Shown piece by piece: positions 36,129 through 47,536 of a stretch of 64,000 nucleotides of DNA. Below the pieces are notes generated by a model that did not search any database, was not told the DNA's origin, and saw only the letters and a program-made list of their open reading frames with translations. The stretch is from contig NC_035170.2 in NCBI RefSeq assembly GCF_001659605.2, positions 25,772,020 through 25,836,019 on the forward strand, in the 5' to 3' direction. The stretch is from Manihot esculenta (lineage: Eukaryota; Streptophyta; Magnoliopsida; Malpighiales; Euphorbiaceae). A program made the translations under genes and the position numbers. The stretch's first letter is position 1; each line of letters opens with the position of its first letter.

Positions 36129-39100
36129 ATGAGAGGAACTCGTCGATCTGCACGATTGACTGGAGTGCCACCTCAGGACGAGGGCGCTGATGCCCGTCCT
36201 CCAGCATTGCCTAGGGCAATGTCCAGTAGGTCCAACAGAGACAGAGTAGCTAGAGACCCTAGAAGGTCTTTGGATCTGGGTAGAAGCAGATCAGTAAGGG
36301 GAACAGTGCAGGGAGGAATGTCTGAGGATATGGAAGTAGATCAGAGGAGGGATGGCAGTCTCGGTGTGAGCATGCCGGAAGAGGGCATGGGAGAATCAGA
36401 AGGAGGCACTCAGGCCTCGAGTTATGTCCAGCCACATCACTACCCACCCTATTCACACCATCCAGGGTATTCGATGGGAGGTACATCGGATTACCCCAGT
36501 TTTAGCCCTTATCCTCCACATATGCCATACCCACCTTACTACCCACCATACTCTCAGTACCCCATGTACCCACCTCCACCTCCCTATACCAGTACAGCAA
36601 ACCCTACCCCAGGGGATGTTGCACCTCCACCACCACCAGTACCTACTGTCCCGGAAACACAAGTACCCAAACCTACCTCATCTGGAGGGAGCAAGGTCAA
36701 GATGACCGATTACATGAAGTTGGGTGCTCCTCAGTACAGAGCAGGCGATGACCCATTTGAGTATCTGAGCAGGGTCAAGACTATTACAGATGAGATAGGG
36801 GCTGATGACAGTAGAGCCATTCAGATGGCTGGGTTCACACTGGAGTGCAAGAAGGCACGTGGTTGGTTTAAGAACTATGTGAACCCGAGAGCGGACAGTA
36901 TGTCCTGGGAGGAGTTCGCAAATGAGTTTGCAGGATGGGCTTTCCCTGAGAGCTCTAGAGAGCAGAAGATGATAGAATTCGAACAGTTGAGGCAGACTGA
37001 ACAGATGAGTGTGGAGGAGTACACAGACAGGTTCCTGGAGTTGTTGCCATATGCTGGGCAGAATTTGGACACAGATCAAAAGAAGTCAAGGAGATATATT
37101 ATGAGGCTGCACTCCAGGTATTCCTCTTTGATACAGTCAGCAGAGAGGGAGAGTTTCCATGCCATAGTGGATATGGCTAGGAGAATGGAGGCTAGTGCTA
37201 TCGTTGAGGGGAAGGTAAAACAGTCAGTGGCACAGTCTTCTGGTTCCAAGACCCCAGGTGGGGAAAGGTTAGACTCTTCTTCTCTGAGTGCAGCAGTTGC
37301 AGGCAGTAAGAAGTGGGACAGAGGCCACAGAAAATCTAAGAAGAATAAGTTCTGGAACAAGATCAAGTCAGGTCTGGGTTTAGGCAGTGGCTCAAGCTCT
37401 GGCGCAGAGGTTACAGCATGTATGAGATGTGGGAGACCACACAAGGGAGTATGTCTGGCAGGGACAAACACATGTTTCAGATGCGGACAGGCGGGTCATT
37501 TGGCTCGAGATTGTCCTAGAGCAGCCTTTGCAGCACCGTCTCAGCAGACAGCCTCCGGCAGTGTGGTGCAGCCAGTAGCTCCAGCCGCAACACAGGCCAG
37601 TGGCAGAGGCAGAGGGAGAGGGTCAGCCTCTTCATCAGCAGGATACAGAGGTGAAGGTCCATCAGCTCCGGCACGGATCTTCACTATGACTCAGCAGGAG
37701 GCCAACACATCCAACACCGTGGTGGCAGGTAATCTCATCATTGGTTGTTCTGATGTGTATGCCTTAATGGACCCGGGTGCATCTCATTCTTTTATTGCTC
37801 CGAGAGTCGTGGAGAGGGTAGGATTGATGGTCTCTGGGTTAGAGTGTCCCCTATGGGTCAGTGGACCCAAGTGTGACCCGTCAGTGGCAGAGGCAGTCTG
37901 CCAATGTAGTCCAGTTTTCATAGAGGGAAGATGCCTTTCCGCCGACCTCGTGGTTCTAGATTTGACAGATTTTGACGTCATTCTAGGGATGGATTGGTTA
38001 TCGACCCATGGTGCTACCTTGGACTGTAGAGACAAGGTAGTCAGATTCAGAGATCAGGATGGGTCAGAGGTCGTCTTCAGAGGAGACAAGAGGGGTACAC
38101 CTAGAGGTCTGATCTCAGCTCTTCAGGCTCGTAGGTTGCTTAGGAGGGGATGTCAGGGGTTTCTAGCTCATGTGAGGGAGTTAGATAGTCATGTCAGAGA
38201 GCCCGCCTCAGTGCCTGTGGTGAGTGAGTTCTTAGATGTTTTCCCAGACGAGCTGCCAGGGTTACCACCTGCTAGGGAGATAGAGTTCGAGATTGAGTTA
38301 ATGCCTGGTACCAGACCGATCTCTATCCCTCCCTACAGGATGGCACCAGCTGAATTGAAAGAACTGAAGGAACAGTTGCAAGAGCTGGTAGATAAGGGTT
38401 TCATCCGACCGAGTACTTCACCTTGGGGTGCTCCGGTTTTGTTTGTGAGGAAGAAGGATGGATCCCTCAGACTTTGTATCGACTACAGACAGTTGAACAA
38501 GGTCACTACCAAGAACAAGTACCCTTTGCCGAGGATCGACGATCTATTCGACCAGCTAGCAGGAGCAGGTTGTTTCTCCAAAATAGATCTGAGATCAGGG
38601 TACCATCAGTTGAGGATAAGGAATGAAGATGTACCGAAGACAGCTTTCAGGACCAGGTATGGGCACTATGAGTTCCTTGTGATGCCGTTTGGGTTGACCA
38701 ACGCCCCTGCAGCATTCATGGACCTCATGAACAGAGTATTCAGTCAGTATCTGGATCACTTCGTTATTGTCTTCATAGATGATATCTTAGTGTATTCCAG
38801 AAATGCAGAGGAGCATGCCCATCACCTGAGGACAGTTTTGCAGACCTTGAGAGAGCATGGCTTGTATGCCAAGTTCTCCAAGTGTGAGTTTTGGCTTAGG
38901 AGCATTTCATTCTTGGGGCACATTGTGTCAGAACAGGGTATTGAAGTAGACCCCAAGAAGGTAGAGGCTGTAGCTAACTGGCCTAGACCCACCACAGTGA
39001 CCGAGATCAAGAGTTTTCTGGGTTTAGCAGGTTACTACAGGAGGTTCGTTCAGGACTTCTCAAAGATTGCTGCTCCTATGACCAAATTGACAAAGAAGAA

Positions 39101-41114
39101 TCAGAAGTTCATATGGACCGATCAGTGTGAGGAAAGCTTTGAGGAGCTTAAGAGGAGGTTGACTTCAGCACCGGTGTTAGCTCTGCCAAAAAGTGATGAT
39201 GACTTCTCAGTATATTGTGATGCGTCCCGTGTGGGACTGGGTTGTGTGCTAATGCAAAATGAGAGGGTGATCGCTTATGCTTCTAGGCAGCTGAAGAAGC
39301 ATGAGCTGAATTACCCCACACATGACCTAGAGATGGCAGCAGTGATCTTTGCACTCAAGATGTGGAGGCATTACCTTTATGGGGTAAAGTGTGAGATCTT
39401 CACAGATCATAAGAGCCTGCAGTACATCCTGAGTCAGAGAGAACTGAACTTGAGGCAGAGGAGATGGGTAGAGCTGTTGAGTGACTATGATTGCAAGATT
39501 CAGTACCATCCGGGTAAGGCGAATGTTGTGGCAGACGCCCTAAGCCGGAAATCACTCGGCAGTCTATCCCACATTTCAGCAGAGAGGAGGCCGGTGGTGA
39601 AGGAGTTCCACAGACTTATGAGTGAGGGATTACAGTTGGAGTTGTCTGGCACAGGTGCCTTAGTGGCTCAGATGAGAGTGACACCCGTGTTTCTGGAGCA
39701 GGTAGCTCAGAAACAGCATGAGGACCCAGAGTTGGTCAGGATAGCCAGAACGGTTCAGTCAGGCCAGAGTAATGAGTTCAAGTTTGATGATAAGGGGATC
39801 CTCCGCTACGGGAACAGATTATGTGTGCCAGATGACATTGGTCTGAAGGGAGATATTATGGGGGAAGCCCATAATACCAGGTATAGTGTTCACCCTGGAG
39901 CCACCAAGATGTATCAGGATCTGAAGAGAGTGTATTGGTGGCCAGCTATGAAGAAGGACGTGGCACTGTTCGTGTCAGCCTGCGATGTGTGTCAGAGGGT
40001 GAAACTAGAGCATCAGAAGCCGGCTGGAATGTTGAATCCACTACCGATTCCAGAGTGGAAATGGGAGAATATAGCTATGGACTTCGTAGTGGGGTTACCG
40101 GCGACGTCCAACAGATTGGACTCCATATGGGTGATTGTGGACAGACTCACCAAATCTGCTCACTTCATCCCTGTCAGGAGTGGTTACTCTGTGGACAAGT
40201 TGGCGCAGGTGTACGTAGATGAGATTGTCAGACTGCATGGGGTCCCGGTATCTATAGTGTCAGATAGAGGGCCCCAGTTCACCTCCAGGTTTTGGCGGAG
40301 TCTGCAGAACGCTATGGGTACCAGATTAGACTTCAGTACTGCCTTCCACCCACAGACAGACGGACAGTCAGAGAGGACCATCCAGACAATAGAGGATATG
40401 CTCAGAATGTGTGTGCTAGATTTTGGCGGTTCTTGGAGGCAGCATCTACCTTTGGTGGAGTTTGCCTACAATAACAGCTATCATGCTAGCATAGGGATGG
40501 CTCCATATGAAGCTTTGTATGGGAGGAAGTGCAGATCACCTATCTGCTGGGAGGAAGTAGGAGAGAGGACTCTTGCGGGTCCGGAGTTAGTAGAGCTTAC
40601 CAGCAGGGTGGTACCCATAATCAGAGAGAGGATCAAGACTGCTGCTAGTCGGCAGAAGAGTTATGCAGATATCCGCAGAAGACAGCTAGAATTTCAGGAG
40701 GGGGATTTGGTTTTGCTCAAGGTGTCTCCTATGAAAGGAGTGGTTCGGTTCGGGAAGAAGGGTAAGTTAGCTCCACGGTACATCGGTCCTTTTGAGGTGC
40801 TTCAGAGGGTCGGTAACGTGTCGTACAAGCTAGACTTGCCTGCTTCGATGGAGAGAATCCATCCGGTTTTCCATGTTTCTCTGTTACGGAAGTTCGTGTC
40901 GGATCCTGGAAAGGTTCTTAGTGAGCCTGATATGGAGATCCATGAGGATCTCACCTATGTAGAACAGCCAGTGCGGATCCTAGACACTCAGATCAGAAAG
41001 CTGAGGAACAAGGAAATCCCGATGGTGAAAGTCCTTTGGAACCACCACAATATTGAAGAATGCACTTGGGAGACACGGGAGTCCATGCTCCAGCAATACC
41101 CCCATCTGTTTTGA
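36129..41114 (+). CDS. Gypsy Gag-Pol polyprotein, second unit
   Basis: It is the same length and nearly identical to the first unit, open from 36060 with the preferred start at 36129. I see two residue differences in 1684: Ala to Thr at position 15 (before the preferred start) and Tyr to Phe at about 1613, ahead of the chromodomain. Silent changes (AGAGTTT/AGAATTT, TTCGAG/TTTGAG, AATGTG/AACGTG) and a 12-base loss after the stop cluster at the 3' end. About 4.6 kb of the middle looks identical. Both units are intact, so either could supply proteins. Confidence 0.97.
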   Translation: MRGTRRSARLTGVPPQDEGADARPPALPRAMSSRSNRDRVARDPRRSLDLGRSRSVRGTVQGGMSEDMEVDQRRDGSLGVSMPEEGMGESEGGTQASSYVQPHHYPPYSHHPGYSMGGTSDYPSFSPYPPHMPYPPYYPPYSQYPMYPPPPPYTSTANPTPGDVAPPPPPVPTVPETQVPKPTSSGGSKVKMTDYMKLGAPQYRAGDDPFEYLSRVKTITDEIGADDSRAIQMAGFTLECKKARGWFKNYVNPRADSMSWEEFANEFAGWAFPESSREQKMIEFEQLRQTEQMSVEEYTDRFLELLPYAGQNLDTDQKKSRRYIMRLHSRYSSLIQSAERESFHAIVDMARRMEASAIVEGKVKQSVAQSSGSKTPGGERLDSSSLSAAVAGSKKWDRGHRKSKKNKFWNKIKSGLGLGSGSSSGAEVTACMRCGRPHKGVCLAGTNTCFRCGQAGHLARDCPRAAFAAPSQQTASGSVVQPVAPAATQASGRGRGRGSASSSAGYRGEGPSAPARIFTMTQQEANTSNTVVAGNLIIGCSDVYALMDPGASHSFIAPRVVERVGLMVSGLECPLWVSGPKCDPSVAEAVCQCSPVFIEGRCLSADLVVLDLTDFDVILGMDWLSTHGATLDCRDKVVRFRDQDGSEVVFRGDKRGTPRGLISALQARRLLRRGCQGFLAHVRELDSHVREPASVPVVSEFLDVFPDELPGLPPAREIEFEIELMPGTRPISIPPYRMAPAELKELKEQLQELVDKGFIRPSTSPWGAPVLFVRKKDGSLRLCIDYRQLNKVTTKNKYPLPRIDDLFDQLAGAGCFSKIDLRSGYHQLRIRNEDVPKTAFRTRYGHYEFLVMPFGLTNAPAAFMDLMNRVFSQYLDHFVIVFIDDILVYSRNAEEHAHHLRTVLQTLREHGLYAKFSKCEFWLRSISFLGHIVSEQGIEVDPKKVEAVANWPRPTTVTEIKSFLGLAGYYRRFVQDFSKIAAPMTKLTKKNQKFIWTDQCEESFEELKRRLTSAPVLALPKSDDDFSVYCDASRVGLGCVLMQNERVIAYASRQLKKHELNYPTHDLEMAAVIFALKMWRHYLYGVKCEIFTDHKSLQYILSQRELNLRQRRWVELLSDYDCKIQYHPGKANVVADALSRKSLGSLSHISAERRPVVKEFHRLMSEGLQLELSGTGALVAQMRVTPVFLEQVAQKQHEDPELVRIARTVQSGQSNEFKFDDKGILRYGNRLCVPDDIGLKGDIMGEAHNTRYSVHPGATKMYQDLKRVYWWPAMKKDVALFVSACDVCQRVKLEHQKPAGMLNPLPIPEWKWENIAMDFVVGLPATSNRLDSIWVIVDRLTKSAHFIPVRSGYSVDKLAQVYVDEIVRLHGVPVSIVSDRGPQFTSRFWRSLQNAMGTRLDFSTAFHPQTDGQSERTIQTIEDMLRMCVLDFGGSWRQHLPLVEFAYNNSYHASIGMAPYEALYGRKCRSPICWEEVGERTLAGPELVELTSRVVPIIRERIKTAASRQKSYADIRRRQLEFQEGDLVLLKVSPMKGVVRFGKKGKLAPRYIGPFEVLQRVGNVSYKLDLPASMERIHPVFHVSLLRKFVSDPGKVLSEPDMEIHEDLTYVEQPVRILDTQIRKLRNKEIPMVKVLWNHHNIEECTWETRESMLQQYPHLF

Positions 41115-41220
41115 GGTGAGTGTTAGTTGTTCTATGTGTTGCATGTATGATATGTTGCATGTTATGATTGATGCCATGCTTTGTATGTTAGTTGAGGAAC
41201 ATTCGGGGACGAATGTTCTT

Positions 41221-41233
41221 AAGGGGGGGAGAA
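41221..41233 (+). other. Polypurine tract, second unit
   Basis: AAGGGGGGGAGAA before LTR 3, identical to the first unit. Confidence 0.9.
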
Positions 41234-43443
41234 TGTAATACCCGGCTAGACTCCGATATCGGAATCCCTACCGTCCGGTGGGACCTCGGATGTCGGAAAC
41301 CTCTAGAAGGGTAAAACTATGATTTTATGAAATGTTTTCATGTATTTCATGTTTTTAAGTAAGAAATTAAATGAGTTTTTGCATGAAAAATCTTTGGAGG
41401 AAAAACCCAGGTTCGGCCGCCGAAAGCAAAGTTCGGCCGCCGAACATGCATGCTTTCGGAGGGACTTTAGGCGCCCGAAAATTTTGAGTGAGGGAAATGC
41501 AGGTTCGGCCGCCGAACTCCAAGTTCGGCCGCCGAACCTTGCATGCATGCGGAGGCACTTTCGGCCCCCGAACGTGGCCTGGCCAGCCACCTATAAAAGG
41601 GGCACTTAGCCGAAATGGGAGGGTTTTCTCCCATTTTCAGCCACAGCAAGCTTCCGACCTCCCTCTCCCAAATCTTGTGTTTTTCCTTCAATCCCCACCA
41701 TTTTCTTTGAGTTTTAAGGTTCCACAAAAGTTTTTGAGTGTTTTTAAGCAAGTTTGGAGCTTGGAAGTCTTGGAGCTAAATCCCTCCATTTTCCGAGCTA
41801 GGGTCGTTCTTCCTCTCGATCTTCAAGAGGTAAGCTCCGATCTATGCTTCTCTTATGTTTTATGATAGTTTTATGCAAGTTGATGGGGTAGAATGCATGT
41901 TTAGGCTTGTTGTTAGGTTTATGGGTTTATGTTGTGATTTGAACAATGTATGTTGGAAATGTGTTGTTTGAAGTGTTGTAGTTGGGGTATATTATAGTTT
42001 GAGACCCCTAGGTGTGATGTATGATGTGTATGCATGTGTAGAAACAAGTTTATGCATGTTTTGAGGCGTTTTGGAGGCTGTGGACACAAGGGAGCCAAGT
42101 TTCTGCCCTTCGGCAGAAACTCAGGTTCGGCCGCCGAAGTGACTTTCGGCCGCCGAACCCCCTTGTGGAGGCAGTTTCGGCTGCCGAAGCCTGCCCCCGA
42201 AACTCAAGTTTCGTCTCTGTCTGGGAGGTTCGGCCGCCGAAAGTGCCGCCGAACCTGCATGACTTTCGGCTGCAGAGGGACTTTCGGCCGCCGAACCTGC
42301 CGCCGAAAGTGCCCTGTTCAGCCATTTCTTGCATGTTTTCATGTGATGTTTTCAGGATGTTTTAGCGGGTTTTTGGGGAGTATTTTAGAGTCATATTCAT
42401 GTATGTTTGGTCCCTCACTTGAGTCCACCTGTGTAGGTTCGGACCCGAGGAACCGAGACCCCCAGCAGTGAGCCAGCTGCTTCAGAGTCTCTTCTGAGCT
42501 AGCCAGAGGTGAGTGGAATAAACTTTAAGTTTTAAAGCAAATTAATGAAATGTTTTAGCATGATTCACGCATCATGAATGCCATGAGATATACTAGGTTG
42601 TTTGCATTAGAATTCACGAATATGTTGCATTGCATACTTTGTTGTTGATGTGGATGAATGTTGAATGATCCATTAGCCCTTGTATGTCATGATAGCCTAT
42701 GTGAGTCCAGGTGTGCCTGCTACGGCTCTACGCCCCTGGCACTATGACAAATTATGGAAGTCTGGGTGTGCCTGCTACGGCTCTACGCCCCCGGCATGTA
42801 TAAGTAAGAAAGATAGGGGCTAAATGGTGACAAGTTCATCCTTGTTGTGAAATGTTTGTGTTATGGCGCATACATGAAAGCATGATTTAAATTGATGTTT
42901 TATTATTCTGCTCACTGGGCTCTAGTAGCTCACCCCACTCCCTTTATCCCCAGAGTTGCAGGTACAGGATAGATCAGGAAGTCGGCTAGAGTGAAGTTAA
43001 GTCATGTATGTTGTAATAGATAGTAGTGGACATGAACATGATGTAATGAGTATTTATGACCATGTAATGTAATGAATGATTTGATGATGTATTGAGGATT
43101 ATAGTAGTGCTTGACCTAGAGGTGTGTGAATCCCCATTATGTACAGAGTGTTTAATGAGTAATGATGTTAATGACCATGATTATCCAAGCTGATATGTAT
43201 GATGATGATACCCCATTGGAGTATTTGATGAGGACTCCAGTGTGGGGTTTATGTATGATTTTGTGCATGCACAGGTTTTGCTTGGATAAGAGGAAAGAAA
43301 AAATTTTACAGATCATGTATATGTTGTTATGTATGGGATTCCACAGGTTTACAGGAGGTATGTAGGCTTGCTACGGGTCCCGGCGGCCTTAAGCCGATCT
43401 GGATCCTAGCGCCGGTAACGGGTCGGATTTCCGGGTCGTTACA
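41234..43443 (+). repeat. Gypsy LTR 3 (right)
   Basis: 2210 bases. It agrees with LTR 1 against LTR 2 through the first half. Its private changes lie in the second half (for example TTTTAGCGGG at 42361 and GACAAATT at 42746). Confidence 0.95.
41592..41599 (+). promoter_or_regulatory. TATA box of gypsy LTR 3
   Basis: Same element. Read-through from here would enter LINE ORF1 antisense. Confidence 0.8.
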
Positions 43444-43745
43444 ACTTCTATCGGTTGAACCTCGGGAGGGATCCTCTCTAATAGCAGTAGATTATTATTG
43501 AAGGACCATGGACACATAGTTAAAACTCTCTGCAAATCAACCTCATGAAAAAACTGAAAAAGGTATAACTCATCGTTAAGTTCACGAATGATCATCCCCA
43601 TGGTAGGCCTGAATAGAGAAGCCATGGTTTGTCGCATTGCTTGAAAGTTAATGATTCGATCTGTCAAAAAACGACCAATCAAGCACAGCTCAAAACATTC
43701 ATTCTCTTCACCCTCCATTGCTGGAAAAACTATGCCATCACCATC
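43444..43745 (-). pseudogene. LINE ORF1, middle part (DUF4283-like)
   Basis: It lies between the solo LTR and the gypsy array. It reads DGIVFPAMEGEE, CLIGRFLTDRIINFQAMRQT and FQFFHEVDLQRVL, then CPWSFNNNLLLLERIPP, the typical DUF4283 nucleic-acid-binding region at the front of plant LINE ORF1. Both ends join their partners in frame once one copy of each target duplication is removed (atcac at 43746-43750 and acttc at 43444-43448). Confidence 0.85.
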
Positions 43746-43750
43746 ATCAC

Positions 43751-45920
43751 TGTAACAGCCCGGAAACCGAACTGCTACCGGCACTAGGATCCAGATCGGC
43801 TTAAGGCCGCCGGGACCCGTAGCAAGCCTGCTGTGAACTCTGTGTACCTGTGAAATCCCATACATGATCATACATTTCCTGTAAAAATTAAAACTTTTCT
43901 CTGATCCAAGGCTCAACCTGTGCACATACTATCTCTGTACTGAAATACCCCTACTAGAGCCCTCATCTTTGCTCTAGACGGGTTAACTCATCTAATGTTA
44001 AGCCTGATTTTTTAAACATATACAATAACGTTTACATAAAACTGATCATGTATAAACATAAAGGATAACAACTTATAATGGTCAAGCACAACTCTATACA
44101 CTTTACATTACATCTATCTCTTTACAATTTCATGTCCACACTAGCTATTACAAAAACTTAACACTCTTCTTGTACCCTGATGACTTCCCTCTGAACTCTG
44201 AACCTGCAAAACTGGGTTAGGGGAGAGGGATGAGCTATACTAGCCCAGTGAGTGGTACACATATAAAACATGTGAATAAAACATGCCCTCATGGAATGCA
44301 TCACATCACAAGTATATCACATCATCTCAGATGGACGGATCAAAATTCCCTCGAATCTGTGCCCGGCCCGCAAAGGAGCTCCTCAGGTCTTTATTATACA
44401 ATCAAATAGTACCGAAGTACCCTGTGCCCGACCCCTCTCAGAGGCTCCTCAGGACTTTACTGTGCCCGGCCCTCGATGGGGCTCCTCAGGTCTTTACTGT
44501 GAGGGCTAATGTATCCTTTTCTATGTCCGATCTGTCACATCATACAATGTATAAGGAACCATGCCAAGTACAAGGTTATATGCAATGCCCATATTCGTGT
44601 ACACTAATGCATCCAATCCTAGTATTCATTGTGATGCATGATATATGCTAAATGCATTTGATACTTTTATAAAAGTTTGAGTTAAAATCCACTCACCTTT
44701 GACTGACTCTGAGCTAACTCTGCAGGTTTTGAACAATGCTCACTGCTGACCTCCCTGATTCCTCTGGTTCGTCCCTACACAGGTGGACTCAAATGAGGGA
44801 CAAAAGTAACTCAAGAACATCTCTAAAAACTCCCCCAAAAGCCCTCTAAAAGATCCTAGAACAGTCACATATAACATGCAAAAGAAGGCTGGAAAAGGCA
44901 CTTTCGGCGGCAGGTTCGGCGGCCGAAAGTCCCCTCCAGAGACGAAACTCATGCATGTTCGGCGGCACCTTCGGCGGCCGAAAGTCTCGTCCAGAGACGA
45001 AACTCAACCTTCGGCTGCACTTTCGGCGGCCGAACCTTGCCTCCAGAGACGAAAGTCCAAACTTTCGGAGGCAAGCTTTGGCAGCCGAAACTGCTTCCGC
45101 AAGGGGTTCGGCGGCCGAACCTGGCTTCGCCCGAAGGACAGAGACTTACTCTGCTTCATGCAAAACTCACCTAAAACTTACCCAACATGCATATCAACTA
45201 CTCCCAACTAGCACATACCATATATCATACACATAGAGGTCAAAAACTATCCTATAACCTCAAACAAACACATCAAACAACACTTGAACAAGCTTATACA
45301 CTAAAATCTCCAAAAACCTCTCCTAAACCTAATCATGCATACTAACCATAAAACTCTCATAAAACCTTCAAAAATCAAGAAAGGAAGTTCAGGATCTTCA
45401 CTTACCTCTTCCAAACAAGTGAATAAATGATCCCAACGTGGAGATATGGGAAAATCCTCTCTCAAAATCTCCTAGCTTCCAAACTTTGCTCTTTTTGCTC
45501 AAAACTTCAAAACAACCACAACTCTCCTCAAAACCATGAAAGATTTAAAGGAAAACATAAAAATCATGAAAGTCAACTTGGAGAAGATTTGGACTCACCT
45601 CTGGCTGAAGATGGAAGAAAATATCCTCCTTCCACCGACTTGGGGCCTTTTATAGGTGGCTGGCCAGACCACCTTCGGCGGCCAAACATGAATCCGAAAC
45701 CATGCAAGGTTCGGCGGCCGAAAGTGCCCTTCGGCGGCCGAACTTGCCATTTTCTCCCTTGTTACTTTTCTTCCAAAAACTCATTTCCTTTAAGCTTAAA
45801 ACATTAAAAATACTCTTTAAAACATATAAAAACATAACCCGAACCCTTCTAGGGCATCCCGACATCAGAAATCCACTGGACTACAGGGATTTCGATGCCG
45901 GACTCTAGCCAGGTATTACA
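43751..45920 (-). mobile_element. Solo LTR of a related gypsy family
   Basis: It reads TGTAATACCTGG...GGGCTGTTACA on the minus strand, 2170 bases, with no internal region. It is flanked by atcac on both sides (43746-43750, 45921-45925) inside LINE ORF1, the signature of an element removed by recombination between its LTRs. It shares with the intact elements the termini, the TATA box (45646-45655), TTCGGC inverted-repeat clusters on both sides of it (about 45670-45745 and 44895-45125) and the leader splice sites, but is clearly diverged. Three imperfect repeats at about 44361-44510 (CCGGCCC...GCTCCTCAGG) replace the tandem repeat of the intact LTRs. Confidence 0.9.
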
Positions 45921-45974
45921 ATCACCATCCATAGAGAGCGCCGCCATATCGATTGAGACTTGATCATCGGACAT
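45921..45974 (-). pseudogene. LINE ORF1, first 18 codons
   Basis: ATG at 45974 (minus) opens MSDDQVSIDMAALSMDGD and runs to the solo LTR, continuing in frame at 43745. The 126 bases to the right (45975-46100) are the LINE 5' leader and hold no other start in this frame. Confidence 0.75.
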
Positions 45975-46111
45975 ATTGAATAAAAGAATTGAGAAGAAAA
46001 AGGCAGAACGAAAGACGAAAACTTGTCAAACGACAAGAGAGACAACTACTCTTTCAGAGAAGAGACTAGGCCGCTCATGAATTACAGTATTTTAGTTACT
46101 AAAAGTTATTT

Positions 46112-46545
46112 AGTATCACTTAAAAATAGTTAAAGTTGTAAGTATTTTTTGAACGTTTTGAAATTATAAGTATTAAAATATTTTAATGAATAAAATTGAA
46201 GGATAAAAAATATTAAAAATTAATTAAATGAGATATGATAGACAAAAGTTAATGGAGATTTAAGTGTTATTTCAAATAAAAAAATAAAGAATCAAAATAT
46301 TTAAATTATAATAAACGAAGAAGGATAAATTATATAAAAATTTAAATATACACTTTTAAAAATATAGGAATCGACCAATTAATTATGCTAAAATTCAATA
46401 ATTCAAGTGTAGTTTATCAATTTAAAAAGATAATAAAGATATTTTTATATTTTTAATTATAAAAATAAATGAAGAGATGGACGGAATAATTATGAAGAAA
46501 TTTAAATATTTAATTTTAAAAATATAAGAATTAATTTATTAATTA
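46112..46545. other. AT-rich non-coding DNA
   Basis: Right flank of the LINE. No gene is seen. Confidence 0.5.
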
Positions 46546-47135
46546 TGTTAAAATCTATAAATTAAAATATAATTTATCCTTAAATTTAACATATTTACTC
46601 ATTTACGTTCTGTTAATTTTATGGAGTTTAAGATGCATTTAGATATAATTCAGTTTTTTATAATTTATTTTTAAAAGTTGAAGGGTTTACTTATTTTTCA
46701 TGTAATTCAATTAAAAAGTTTTTTTTACCAAATAATTAAAAAATTTCAAGTTCTCAATAAATAATAAAATTGTGCATAATTAGTTAATATTTTTACTTGA
46801 AAGTTAAAAAAAAAATTCTCTTTAATTTACTTTCTCTCACCTAATTAAATTATTTGAAAAATTCATTTTTACAAATAATAAATTTGAAATAATAAGTCAA
46901 AGTTAAAATTTAAAAGGTTTATTATCTCTTAAAAGATTTGTTTGATTTATTTTTGAATTAAAATATTTATTTATTTTTTATCTATTTTGATAGTTAAAAT
47001 ATTTAATTGAATATAAAATAAATAAATTAAAAACTTACATAAATATTGGACCATATTTTAAGGTCAAAATTTTTATCCATTTATGGCCAATTTCATAAGG
47101 TTTGAGGGGTTAATTGAGATAAATTAAAACTTAAG
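46546..47135 (+). repeat. MAD1 upstream block, direct copy at 57009-57600
   Basis: About 590 bases repeat at 57009-57600 with few changes, for example GTTAATTTTATGGAGTTT and ACATAAATATTGGACCATAT. The block ends about 220 bases before the MAD1 start codon, so it carries part of that gene's upstream region. Confidence 0.8.
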
Positions 47136-47353
47136 GATTAAACTTCAAATCCTCCTAAGTTAAGGGGCTAAAATATACAAAAGCCACTATGTTAGGACGA
47201 GAAGCCGAGAACATTTAAAATGGCGCCTCTGCTTTCAAAATTAAAACCCATTCCATTTTGCTAAGCATCCAGCGATTGTGTTGTTACAAGTGGAACATTT
47301 GAAACCCTAGAAAATTTTGAGAGATACAGAGTGCTAGAGAGAGCTAAAAGAGG

Positions 47354-47536
47354 ATGATTCTCAGAACTCCACCGCCAAAGAGACCTAGAGACGATGCCAA
47401 AGCCATCGAGAGCCCGCATATCGGTTCCGATCGTCGGCTTGTTATTTACGAAGAGCCTGTCGTTCAATTGCCGGAGTCCTCTCACGAGCCTCAACCGTCC
47501 GATCACATGCTCTGCACCTACCAATGCCGCCAAATG
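47354..47536 (+). CDS. MAD1: MAD1 exon 1 (spindle checkpoint coiled-coil protein)
   Basis: ATG at 47354 opens 61 codons: MILRTPPPKRPR, then RRLVIYEEP, then SDHMLCTYQCRQM. These match the conserved N-terminus of plant MAD1 as I know it. A donor GTAGGT follows at 47537 with the frame in phase 0. MAD1 is a long coiled-coil protein that anchors MAD2 at the nuclear envelope and unattached kinetochores and delays anaphase. A CT/AG-rich leader precedes the start. Intron 1 (47537-49057) ends in TAATTGCAG and exon 2 begins GTTAAA (Val-Lys, as expected), but a Copia remnant takes over within about 10 bases. The other MAD1 exons in the window are on the opposite strand at 59-62.7 kb. Confidence 0.85.

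Larger units (their letters stand above)
26053..43443 (+). mobile_element. Tandem Ty3/gypsy chromovirus: LTR-int-LTR-int-LTR
   Basis: Three near-identical LTRs of about 2.2 kb (26053-28262, 33650-35858, 41234-43443) alternate with two internal regions of 5387 and 5375 bases. Each internal region has its own primer-binding site, polyprotein and polypurine tract. The whole array is flanked by one 5-bp duplication (acttc at 26048-26052 and 43444-43448), and no such duplication surrounds the middle LTR. It therefore behaves as one insertion into LINE ORF1 that either arrived as a dimer or became one by recombination. The C-terminal chromodomain and polyprotein order point to the Tekay/Del-like chromoviruses. 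Confidence 0.95.
21158..46111 (-). mobile_element. LINE (plant L1 type), expanded by two nested insertions
   Basis: A non-LTR retrotransposon reads right to left: 5' leader (about 46100-45975), ORF1 (start 45974), ORF2 (to 21255), a short 3' UTR and a poly(A) tail (T-run 21166-21180). AAAAGTTATTT occurs at 21158-21168, directly beyond the tail, and at 46101-46111, beyond the 5' end, and is the likely target duplication. Net of the insertions the element is about 5.4 kb, a full-length size. ORF1 has DUF4283-like and CCHC zinc-knuckle parts. ORF2 has endonuclease, reverse transcriptase, a zf-RVT segment and RNase H. The gypsy array (26053-43443) and the solo LTR (43751-45920) sit in ORF1 and are younger than the LINE. 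Confidence 0.85.

Noticed and set aside
44283..44651. 122-codon frame inside the solo LTR
   Set aside because: It overlaps LTR tandem repeats and is on the antisense strand of the element.
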